Positions 1 through 7,782 of a stretch of 22,215 nucleotides of DNA are shown in pieces; positions within the stretch are counted from its first letter, which is position 1; every line of letters starts with the position of its first letter. The notes under the pieces are model-generated. The model saw only the letters and a list, made by a program, of their open reading frames with translations. It did not search any database and was not told where the DNA came from. This DNA comes from Pleurobrachia bachei (taxonomy: Eukaryota > Ctenophora > Tentaculata > Cydippida > Pleurobrachiidae). The stretch lies in assembly GCA_000695325.1 (NCBI GenBank), contig AVPN01000808.1, positions 14,658 to 36,872 on the forward strand, written 5' to 3'. A program made the translations under genes and the position numbers.

Positions 1-8
1 CTCTCTCT

Positions 9-75
<67 letters not shown>

Positions 76-90
76 CTCTCTCTCTCTCTT
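1..90. repeat. (CT)n microsatellite at the left edge
   Basis: An almost uninterrupted CT dinucleotide tract with a few TTTC interruptions. It reaches the left edge, so its true length is unknown. The Ser/Leu-rich open frames it creates are shadows, not genes. Confidence 0.95.
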
Positions 91-256
91 TCACCCTCTC
101 TCAGAAAGGAAAAATAGGTAGGGAAAACAATACCAAAATGTAAAAAATGGGGTATAAAAAGATAGAAGGTAGCCGTTAATGGTTGAAAAGTCTGACGTAC
201 TTGTTCTCTATCAATAAAAGGGTACTGAAAGAAATATATATATATCTGACTTGGTT

Positions 257-464
257 GAGAGAGAGAAAGAAAGAGGGGTCGAGAGGGACAGAGAAAACTA
301 GAAAGAAAAAGATAGAGAGATAGAGGGAGAGATGATAGAAAGAGAAATGTTGTATTGTTTGTGGGGTGCATCAGGGGGAGGGAGGCAGCACATCTCAAGA
401 GCTGGTATAACAAAGGTTATTGCTGCTAGTGGGGGACGCATTCGCGAAGACAGAGAAGAAGGGA

Positions 465-526
<62 letters not shown>

Positions 527-575
527 AGAGAGAGAGCGAGAGAGAGAGAGAGAGGGAGAAAGATTGGGAGAGAGA
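257..575. repeat. GA-rich stretch with long (GA)n microsatellite
   Basis: Purine-rich DNA, with the longest pure (GA)n run at about 468-521 and further GA runs to 575. It is the complement of the CT tracts on either side, so homopurine and homopyrimidine strands alternate along this region. The Arg/Glu repeat frames inside are artefacts of the dinucleotide repeat. Confidence 0.9.
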
Positions 576-977
576 TTATACCTATTGCGAGTATTTCAAG
601 AATCAAGTGGAATGAAAATTGAAAAGAAAGGGGCTAGATGAAAAGAATTATTTGTGAAACAGAGAAGGAGAGAGGGATATATTCGAGGGGTAAGATTTGT
701 CGAATAACTTGTAAGTTGTAAAGATAAATTGTGAAAATTTGGACAAAAGAAGTAAGTCGAGTGCATTTTCTCTCCTTAGCGCCGCTAAGTTCCGAAAGCA
801 GCCCCCTCCCGCGACTAGCAATAAAATATATTATTGTTTCTAGCACTCCACTAAAAGTCTTGTTGTTTCTACCCAGCACTCCTCTCTCGTATTTATATTC
901 GATACCTAACTGTTCATTCACGAATATTCACATCTCTACACACCCTTCATGTTTCCTAAACTTTTCCTATCTTCTTC
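576..977. other. No recognised gene upstream of the CXXC exons
   Basis: About 400 bases in which I see no supported exon. A strong donor-like site (AA followed by GTAAGT) lies at about 750, so a short upstream exon of the CXXC gene could end there. No convincing coding sequence or acceptor pairs with it. The 5' part of the CXXC gene is either here, undetected, or left of the window. Confidence 0.4.
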
Positions 978-981
978 TCTC

Positions 982-1051
<70 letters not shown>
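978..1051. repeat. (CT)n microsatellite, left boundary of CXXC copy 1
   Basis: A long CT tract ending just before the first base shared by both CXXC copies (the CCCTTCCTAACATATTC segment). The second copy is also preceded by a CT tract, at 2358-2388. The duplication therefore starts in or beside dinucleotide repeat. Confidence 0.9.
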
Positions 1052-1147
1052 CCCATCCCTTCCTAACATATTCAAGGTTATCCAATTTTCATATTTGGTG
1101 CCTGCATATCTGATAATTACCCTCATCATAATGAATATATATTGCAG

Positions 1148-2202
1148 GCTAGGGGTTCCCGAATAAGTGGCAGTGGGGGCCTGAGTATACGTCCGAGAGT
1201 GACCAACATGATGGAACATCATCATCCAGAGATGGCAGCTCCCGTTCCTACATCTGTCGATGTTAAAGGTGTGGGTCTGAATAAACAATTAATGGTGCCC
1301 TCCATACCAACATATCTCTGCTATCTATCTCTCCCATATCCCCTCCCAACCTCTTTCTATCACCCCCCCCCTCCGTTCCAGGTAGTTCAACACGCGGTCG
1401 AGGAGCCATGAGAATGTGTAAGGTCTGTGTCAACTGTCTGCGCACCGAGGACTGTGCTGAATGTGTTTTCTGCAAGGTATATGTTTTTCTTCATTCAGGT
1501 CTTGTTCACTCTACCAGGCAACAGTCTGCAGTAGTGGGACATGACTGTGTTATGCGTGACGCGCGAGGCAGAAATTGTTGTCAGCCCCGCGCGTGCGACC
1601 ACAAGGACTTTCCTTACTCCGCTCTCCCAAATCGACCGGAAACCCGCCCCTTGATAGATTGAGATCCAATTGATCGAATTAGATTGTACACTCGGACTCC
1701 ATACTAACATGTTCTGTCTCTTTTTCAGGATAAAAGCAAGTTTGGAGGTCTAAACAAGCTGAAACAAAAGTGCCTGAAAAAGCAGTGTATGTACAAAGGC
1801 AAGTTTATTGAACACGAAAATCCAGACGAACCAAATTCACGGTACATGGTTCAAAAGAAAACACCGCCAATGGAAAACACAATTCTGGATCGGATCCCGC
1901 CCCTCTCCCACCCACCTCTAACTACAGAAACGGGGGCCTTTAGTCCCTTCCTGACTTCTCTCCCTAACTACTGTTCCCCCACCCAACAACTACCTACCAT
2001 CACTACCACTCAACTGTCTCCATACACAACATTCTCCAACCTGGTGCCAAGTTACCAGGGAATGTATCCGGGTAACGGTATCAGTTACCATGACAACCAG
2101 CACGAGCATCACCAAGGGGGACCGGGAGCGAGTAGTGATTACCTTCAGGAGATCCCTGTCCGCGTCTGGATGGACGCTTCTAAGATTAACAACTTTGACT
2201 AA
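1148..2202 (+). CDS. CXXC zinc-finger protein, CFP1-like, 3' exons, copy 1
   Basis: Three spliced exons, 1148-1268, 1382-1476 and 1729-2202 (stop TAA), encode about 229 C-terminal residues. Phases agree: intron 1 is phase 1, splitting a Gly codon, and intron 2 is phase 0. A perfect TACTAAC branch point lies at 1702-1708. The joined sequence holds all eight zinc cysteines at about residues 53, 56, 59, 65, 68, 71, 87 and 92, spaced C-x2-C-x2-C-x5-C-x2-C-x2-C-x15-C-x4-C, followed after the sixth Cys by KFGG at residues 76-79. CXXC domains of the KFGG class bind unmethylated CpG. The RTEDC, KFGG-x-NK and QKC-x4-C pattern is closest to CFP1/CXXC1. The usual Gly of CGxC is Lys or Ala here. A His/Met/Pro stretch precedes the finger. 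A Pro/Thr/Ser/Tyr-rich tail of about 137 residues follows and ends NNFD. No PHD or SET domain is visible. The 5' exons are not found. Confidence 0.82.
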
Positions 2203-2335
2203 TGTTACCATATATGGGGTTCGCATCGTGTAACCATGGATACTGTCTTTTGCTTTGGCAACAGAGGGGAGCTTGTTTCGTTCAACTTGATGACGACATA
2301 TACTAATTATGCATGCGACTGATGGGATAGAATGT

Positions 2336-2388
2336 GAGAGAGAGAGAGAGAGAGAGACTCTCTCCCCCTCTCTCTCTCTCTCTCTCTC
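2336..2388. repeat. (GA)n(CT)n palindromic microsatellite at the duplication junction
   Basis: About 22 bases of GA (2336-2357) are followed directly by about 31 bases of CT (2358-2388). The two arms are reverse complements, so the tract can fold into a hairpin or cruciform. It lies exactly between the end of CXXC copy 1 and the start of copy 2, marking the duplication breakpoint. Confidence 0.88.
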
Positions 2389-2484
2389 CCCGTCCCTTCC
2401 TAACATATTCAAGGTTATCCAATTTTCATATTTGGTGCCTGCATATCTGATAATTACCCTCATCATAATGAATATATATTGCAG

Positions 2485-3540
2485 GCTAGGGGTTCCCGAA
2501 TAAGTGGCAGTGGGGGCCTGAGTATACGTCCGAGAGTGACCAACATGATGGAACATCATCATCCAGAGATGGCAGCTCCCGTTCCTACATCTGTCGATGT
2601 TAAAGGTGTGGGTCTGAATAAACAATTAATGGTGCCCTCCATACCAACATATCTCTGCTATCTATCTCTCCCATATCCCCTCCCAACCTCTTTCTATCAC
2701 CCCCCCCCCTCCGTTCCAGGTAGTTCAACACGCGGTCGAGGAGCCATGAGAATGTGTAAGGTCTGTGTCAACTGTCTGCGCACCGAGGACTGTGCTGAAT
2801 GTGTTTTCTGCAAGGTATATGTTTTTCTTCATTCAGGTCTTGTTCACTCTACCAGGCAACAGTCTGCAGTAGTGGGACATGACTGTGTTATGCGTGACGC
2901 GCGAGGCAGAAATTGTTGTCAGCCCCGCGCGTGCGACCACAAGGACTTTCCTTACTCCGCTCTCCCAAATCGACCGGAAACCCGCCCCTTGATAGATTGA
3001 GATCCAATTGATCGAATTAGATTGTACACTCGGACTCCATACTAACATGTTCTGTCTCTTTTTCAGGATAAAAGCAAGTTTGGAGGTCTAAACAAGCTGA
3101 AACAAAAGTGCCTGAAAAAGCAGTGTATGTACAAAGGCAAGTTTATTGAACACGAAAATCCAGACGAACCAAATTCACGGTACATGGTTCAAAAGAAAAC
3201 ACCGCCAATGGAAAACACAATTCTGGATCAGATACCGCCCCTCTCCCACCCACCTCTAACTACAGAAACGGGGGCATTTAGTCCCTTCCTGACGTCTCTC
3301 CCTAACTACTGTTCCCCCACCCAACAACTACCTACCATCACTACCACTCAACTGTCTCCATACACAACATTCTCCAACCTGGTGCCAAGTTACCAGGGAA
3401 TGTATCCGGGTAACGGTATCAGTTACCATGACAACCAGCACGAGCATCACCAAGGGGGACCGGGAGCGAGTAGTGATTACCTTCAGGAGATCCCTGTCCG
3501 CGTCTGGATGGACGCTTCTAAGATTAACAACTTTGACTAA
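2485..3540 (+). CDS. CXXC zinc-finger protein, CFP1-like, 3' exons, copy 2
   Basis: Second tandem copy of the same three exons: 2485-2605, 2720-2814 and 3067-3540 (stop TAA). Splice sites, phases, branch point and all eight zinc ligands are preserved. By eye it differs from copy 1 by one extra C in the poly-C tract before exon 2 and about four substitutions near 3230-3300. One of those changes Arg to Gln in the tail (LDRIPP to LDQIPP). Homology covers about 2392-3673, including introns and some 130 bases of 3' flank, so this is a genomic duplication and not a retrocopy. It has no visible promoter or 5' exon of its own. It could be an alternative 3' terminal cassette of one gene, or the other haplotype of copy 1 placed in tandem by the assembler. 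Confidence 0.8.
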
Positions 3541-3673
3541 TGTTACCATATATGGGGTTCGCATCGTGTAACCATGGATACTGTCTTTTGCTTTGGCAAC
3601 AGAGGGGAGCTTGTTTCGTTCAACTTGATGACGACATATACTAATTATGCATGCGACTGATGGGATAGAATGT

Positions 3674-3720
3674 CTCTCTCTCTCTCTCTCTCTCTAAGAG
3701 GGAGAGAGGGGAGGTTAGAA
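3674..3720. repeat. (CT)n followed by GA-rich tract closing CXXC copy 2
   Basis: Copy 2 ends at the same base as copy 1 (after GATAGAATGT) and runs into a CT tract instead of a GA tract, then GAGGGAGAGAGG. Both copies therefore end at a dinucleotide repeat, but with opposite strand polarity. Confidence 0.85.
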
Positions 3721-3790
3721 AAAATTAGTATACACTTGTCGCTTGAGTGTTGTCGCTGTTTTTTTTTCATAAAATCGATTTTTTTAACTA

Positions 3791-3945
3791 CAGTCGGACC
3801 CCGATTTACCGGGATGCTCGGGGGAAAGGGTTTTGCCCGGTATATCGGGGTTATAAACCGTTAATTTTCTAAATCGGGGGAAGGTTAGCCTCCCGGTAAA
3901 TCGGGGTTCCGGTAAATCGGGGCCCGGTAAATCGGGGTCCGACTG
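3791..3945. mobile_element. MITE with 23-bp perfect terminal inverted repeats, pogo/Tigger-like
   Basis: The left end CAGTCGGACCCCGATTTACC (continuing GGG) is the exact reverse complement of the right end, giving 23-bp perfect inverted repeats on a 155-bp element with no coding capacity. The CAGTCGGACC...GATTTA terminus resembles pogo/Tigger-type Tc1-mariner elements. TA lies immediately left, but the right flank reads CA, so a TA target duplication is only half preserved. The right end carries three near-tandem copies of the CCGGTAAATCGGGG motif. The family name is inference. The inverted repeats are directly visible. Confidence 0.8.
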
Positions 3946-4153
3946 CACAAATCTTTTAAAGATTACCACATTATAGATATAATTATATTGCGATTTAGTT
4001 CTAATGCTCTTAGGAGGTCCGTTAACTCACGGATAATGTGTTATACAGTCCGGGTCCTAAGTTAAAGACCGGACCTACCTCTTGAACAGAGCTGTGAAAT
4101 TGCCAGCTGTATTTTTACAAGCATTGTTTACTGTTTATTACCCCCTGTGACGA

Positions 4154-4227
4154 GTGAGAGAGAACAGCCCCAATTTTGATGAAATTTTGTCAGAATAGTG
4201 TTCAAAATCGGGGTTGTTCTCTCTCAC
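4154..4227. repeat. 74-bp imperfect inverted repeat (hairpin)
   Basis: Two 26-base arms (4154-4179 and 4202-4227) are reverse complements at 24 of 26 positions, with a 22-base loop. It could be a very short MITE relic or a transcribed hairpin. Arm and loop sizes resemble an animal miRNA precursor. No target-site duplication is evident. Confidence 0.7.
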
Positions 4228-4374
4228 TTTAAGGCCACTTGAGCTTGAGCTGTAATACCCTATTGGGAGTCGAGATTCACATTACAGAGACTAGTGTTTA
4301 CATTCCATATATTGTGTTAAATCCTTACATTATTGTTTTTGTTACATACTTTACCTAACATATTTTAACGTTGC

Positions 4375-4500
4375 AACACACCAAACGACGGTAGATCCAC
4401 TAACCCTTGTTGATGTATGACCACTTTTCTCACTCTCTGCCTTTCCTGATGATCGCACGAGAAAGAGAAAGGTGAGGGGGTGCTACCAGTTTGGTGTGTT
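4375..4500. mobile_element. Short inverted-repeat element (MITE-like), 126 bp
   Basis: Both ends carry a perfect 12-bp inverted repeat (AACACACCAAAC and GTTTGGTGTGTT). With a 2-base gap the match extends inward through GGTAG/CTACC. There is no open frame inside. Target-site duplication is not obvious, so the superfamily is unknown. Confidence 0.6.
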
Positions 4501-4510
4501 TCAGCATTAT

Positions 4511-4583
4511 ATCCTCACATTGAATCAATTTAATACTATATTCATCCTCACATAGAATCGGAGATCAATTTAATACTATATTC
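4511..4583. repeat. Short tandem duplication (two units, 33 and 40 bp)
   Basis: ATCCTCACAT...AATTTAATACTATATTC occurs twice in succession (4511-4543 and 4544-4583). The second unit has a 7-base insertion (GGAGATC region) and one substitution. It lies immediately upstream of the weak open frame at 4594. Confidence 0.75.
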
Positions 4584-4593
4584 ATCGTCTAAG

Positions 4594-4889
4594 ATGGATT
4601 CACAGATAATGAGACAGCTTGAGATGTTTGCTAGACGAGTGCCTTCTGTCTGGCGCCGCCAAAACCCGTTTTGATGCACTCAGATCAGGTCGGCACCGAC
4701 GCCAGTCAGAGTGCTCTGCTGAGCTGGGGGTCTCCAGACCCTACTGTTTGGATCGGGTCATCTTCTGTCAGGCCAATGTCTCCGAAGCGAGAATTGGGTC
4801 AGGCAAATGCTCTGACAGATCAACGTATTATGGCTCAGGCTGTCAGCGTGATGCCTGACCCAACGACAGCCTGTCGGTACTTGAATTGA
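4594..4889 (+). other. Possible small gene or degenerate exon, doubtful
   Basis: An ATG at 4594 opens a 26-codon frame starting MDSQIMRQLEMFARRV and ending at 4674. A second frame starting at ATG 4674 runs 71 codons to 4889 with fairly protein-like composition (SPKRELGQANALTDQ). The two frames are offset and no clear GT-AG intron joins them. Local GC content (about 50%) is higher than in the AT-rich flanks, which is the main reason to list it. It could be a decayed exon, a first exon of the downstream gene, or chance. Confidence 0.2.
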
Positions 4890-5327
4890 CCCTCTTGAAA
4901 GCAAACTGTAAATTGAAGAACCTTTTAGTAGCATTATACCACCATTACCCCCCTCTATTCGATTTAATCCAGAAAGGGGTGGTGGTTACAATGCTAAATG
5001 GTTATAAATGTTTGAGCAAGTGTGTGTGTGTGTACTGTGTGCGGAGAGAAAAAAGAAAACCAAAATAATTCCTAAAGTTGGATAAGAGATCGATTTTTAA
5101 TTATATTATATATTATATGGGCTAACAATAAGACTCTGTTTGATAACAAATTTTGTAAGAACTTCTATTTTATGTAAAATACTTAGCTAACTGAAGTTTA
5201 AATTAGAATTAGAAAGTTAAAAAGATAACTGAACTTTTAAAATATGGGAATTTATACGTGCGCCATATAATAGTAAGACTAAGACTGAAATGTGTTATAA
5301 TTTAACTTATATACGCTCGCTAGTTAC
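4890..5327. other. AT-rich intergenic DNA, nothing recognised
   Basis: AT-rich sequence with a short (TG)n run near 5021-5032 and no supported exon, inverted repeat or RNA gene. Confidence 0.6.
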
Positions 5328-5354
5328 TAACACACTAACATTCAATGTAGTGAT

Positions 5355-5477
5355 CAGGAACCGACCGAATCAGGAAAACCTGGTCCCTGATTGGCTGATA
5401 ACCAGTCACGTGACCTAAATAACGAGTTCAAAATAACGAGTTCTGATTGGTTGTTTACTTGTGTCGGTCGGTTCCTG
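5355..5477. mobile_element. MITE-B, full-length copy (123 bp)
   Basis: The element begins CAGGAACCGACCGA and ends TCGGTCGGTTCCTG, a perfect 14-bp inverted repeat, with sub-terminal TGATTGG/TCTGATTGG motifs. Four more complete or partial copies occur in this window, which defines a repeat family. A 24-bp direct repeat (TAACACACTAACATTC...) flanks it at 5328-5351 and 5479-5502, separated from the element by 3 and 1 bases. That is much longer than a usual target duplication. Confidence 0.8.
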
Positions 5478-5695
5478 TTAACACACTAACATTCAATGTA
5501 GTTACAAAGTAATTTATAATACCTCTAAGAATTGAAAAGCTTTTATTGATTATATTGTTGGATAATTTAGCTATATCGGCAGTTTGCCTTATGATAGTTA
5601 CACTTAGAAAATATGTTTAGAATCAAATGAATGATATATTATAGTCGGGGATATATAACAGAGCTCGTATTTCAACGAGAAGAAAATGCTATTAT

Positions 5696-5804
5696 CAGGA
5701 ACCGACCGAATTAGGAAATACTTGTCCCTGATTGGCTGATTAGCAGTCACATGAGGATTTATTGCCCAAGACTAACCAACAAATGAACAAAGCCAGCCAA
5801 GCTG
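5696..5804. mobile_element. MITE-B, partial copy flanked by 8-bp repeats
   Basis: The first 60 or so bases match the left half of the full copy (CAGGAACCGACCGAATTAGG to the TCACATGA region). The right half is unrelated and ends in a palindromic AGCCAGCCAAGCTGGCT. GCTATTAT occurs immediately before the element and again at 5805-5812. This is consistent with an 8-bp hAT-type target duplication, although the full-length copy does not show one. Confidence 0.6.
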
Positions 5805-5929
5805 GCTATTATGTTTACAGGTGACGTCTTGAGACGTTGTTCATATCGATATGATCACATACATTTTGTGGTGGCACTGAGAGAGATAGAAAGAGACCCA
5901 GTGAGAGAACGAAGAGGCATGATATAGTT

Positions 5930-6112
5930 ACACAAGATATCGGGAGACGAGATAAGAGATATTGGGAGACAATGTTCGAGATATTGTGAGACGAGATATT
6001 GGGAGACGAGATATTGGGAGGCAAGATACGAGATATAGTGGGAGACGAGATACGAGATATTGGGAGAACAGATACGAGATATAGGGAGATATTATATTAT
6101 ACACGAGATATC
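5930..6112. repeat. GAGATA-type degenerate minisatellite
   Basis: Roughly ten imperfect repeats built on GGGAGACGAGATA and ACGAGATATTGGGAGA, unit about 14-27 bp. This purine-rich tandem array has no gene. The preceding 5878-5915 is also purine-rich (GAGAGAGATAGAAAGAGACC). Confidence 0.8.
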
Positions 6113-6439
6113 TAGTAACGTGTCCCGTACGGTGTTTGTTTGTGTTGATAAGAAAGCTGTTAGTTAATGGGCTAGTAATGTGGCGTTGTAATTGACAACT
6201 GTCTGGCGAATTTTACTTCAGGTTCAACACCTTGTTTTACTGCTTCCTCCCTCCTCCCCTTCCACCTCTCCAATCCCCCCCAAGCCCCCACCGACCACCC
6301 TCCTCCCTTTGTTGAGTAATTAAACAACCACCTCTGGACTAGGGCCGTCAAGTCTTAAATCGTGTATACAACCTCATTCCCATTACCCATCATCCTAAAC
6401 CCACCCCACCAACTAATCCCAATACTTCTTGTTTTGTAG
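6113..6439 (+). other. 5' flank or intron ahead of the large gene, ending in a splice acceptor
   Basis: Non-coding sequence that becomes strongly pyrimidine-rich from about 6240 (CTTCCTCCCTCCTCCCCTTC) and ends TTCTTGTTTTGTAG at 6439, a good 3' splice site. An upstream exon, possibly only 5' UTR, is therefore expected, but I cannot locate it. Confidence 0.55.
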
Positions 6440-7782
6440 GAAGATCTGTATCCAAGTCATGTTCCGTGATAATGTCATCTTGTAGCGATACTCCTGCCAC
6501 AACTGAGGAATGGAGGACTAAAACATCTGATGAAGGAGTTGGATATAGAGTGACATCTGACCCAGTTCAGAAAGGGGCCGTGTCATCTGACCCAGTTCAG
6601 AAAGGGGCCATGTCATCTGACCCAGTTCAGAAAGGGGCCATGTCATCTGACCCAGTTCAGAAAGGGGCCATGTCATCTGACCCAGTTCAGAAAGGGGCCA
6701 TGTCATCTGACCCAGTTCAGAAAGGGGCCATGTCATCTGACCCAGTTCAGAAAGGGGCCATGTCATCTGACCCAGTTCAGAAAGGGGCCATGTCATCTGA
6801 CCCAGTTCAGAAAGGGGCCGTGTCATCTGACCCAGTTCAGAAAGGGGCCGTGTCATCTGACCCAGTTCAGAAAGGGGCCGTGTCATCTGACCCAGTTCAG
6901 AAAGGGGCCGTGTCATCTGACCCAGTTCAGAAAGGGGCCGTGACATCTGACCCAGTTCAGAAAGGGGCCGTGTCATGTGACCCAGTTCAGAAAGGGGCCG
7001 TGTCATCTGACCCAGTTCAGAAAGGGGCGTTGAAATTTCGCCGGGAAAGTCCGAAAAAAGAAATTTCCGATAGCAAAGGAGCAGAGATTCTGGAAGAAGA
7101 TATCACTGTTTACGATGAACTTGAAGAAGATATGTTTGATGAAGAAGATATGGTTTCAGAAGAGGATATCATTCCTAGCGACGGTGCAATTCCAGAACTA
7201 GTCGGAGGGGTTCCCGAACTAGACGGTGCAATTCCAGAACTAGTCGGAGAGGTTCCCGAACTAGACGGTGCAATTCCAGAACTAGTCGGAGAGGTTATAT
7301 CGGACAACGAGGAAGATGGGATGATCTCAGAAGAAGATATCATTCCTATGATAGCGGCTCCTGAAGAAGTGGGAATTCTAGACGTTCCAGAACAGGACGA
7401 AGAGATTCCAGATCTAGATGGAGAGGTTATATCAGACAATGATGAAGATCACACCCTGCCACCCTCTCATCCAGAAGGCGAGACACATCCCACCCTGCCA
7501 CCCTCTGATCCTGAAGGTTCAGAGGTGATCCCGGATCCCATTGTTGATGATGACGGTAGTATCTACGGGAATGATCAGGACCAATTCTCTGAAGATATAA
7601 ATGAGATACTGGAGCTGCTCAGTGAACACGACAACATGGTTCTACAAGAAGTTAAAAGAGAGGGAGATGAGGATGAGGAGGTTCAACCAATGAATGTTGA
7701 GGAGGACGTAGAGGATGAGAATCTAATGTTACCAACCCTGGCACGACCCCATTCTGGAATGTCTAAATTATCTATCAATACT
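6440..7782 (+). CDS. Exon A1: VNTR plus acidic segment (block A, copy 1)
   Basis: The exon runs from the TTTTGTAG acceptor to a perfect GTGAGT donor at 7783, ending in phase 0. It begins after 2 bases of a split codon (RSVSKSCSVIMSSCSD), so Met at 6472 is a candidate start only if the upstream exon is non-coding. Sixteen 10-residue SDPVQKGA units come first. A basic patch KFRRESPKKE follows, then a Glu/Asp-rich stretch with repeats of IPELVGEVPELDGA. The 3' part is conserved, with NEILELLSEHDNMVL that may form a helix, then acidic VEEDVEDENLMLP. No enzyme motif is visible. The second copy (8338-9845) keeps both ends almost unchanged but replaces the middle. Confidence 0.75.

Noticed and set aside
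298-1066. Arg/Glu-repeat and Ser/Leu-repeat open frames over the GA/CT tracts
   Set aside because: They are direct products of dinucleotide repeats and have no supporting splice sites or protein-like composition.
1382-1790. Assignment of the CXXC finger to TET/CXXC4/5, KDM2, MLL or MBD1
   Set aside because: KFGG is present, excluding the TET/CXXC4/5 class, and the RTEDC plus KFGG-x-NK-x3-QKC pattern is nearer CFP1. A formal phylogeny was not possible.
1148-3540. One of the CXXC copies as a retrocopy
   Set aside because: Both copies retain the same introns, so duplication was at DNA level or is an assembly effect.
3784-3969. Minus-strand 61-codon frame at 3784-3969
   Set aside because: It lies almost wholly inside the pogo-like MITE and merely translates its inverted repeats.
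6518-7006. Minus-strand open frame with PLSELGQ repeats opposite the first VNTR (and likewise at 8242-8709)
   Set aside because: A 30-bp repeat without stops on one strand is automatically open in another frame. Splice sites, phases and flanking conserved coding sequence support only the plus strand.
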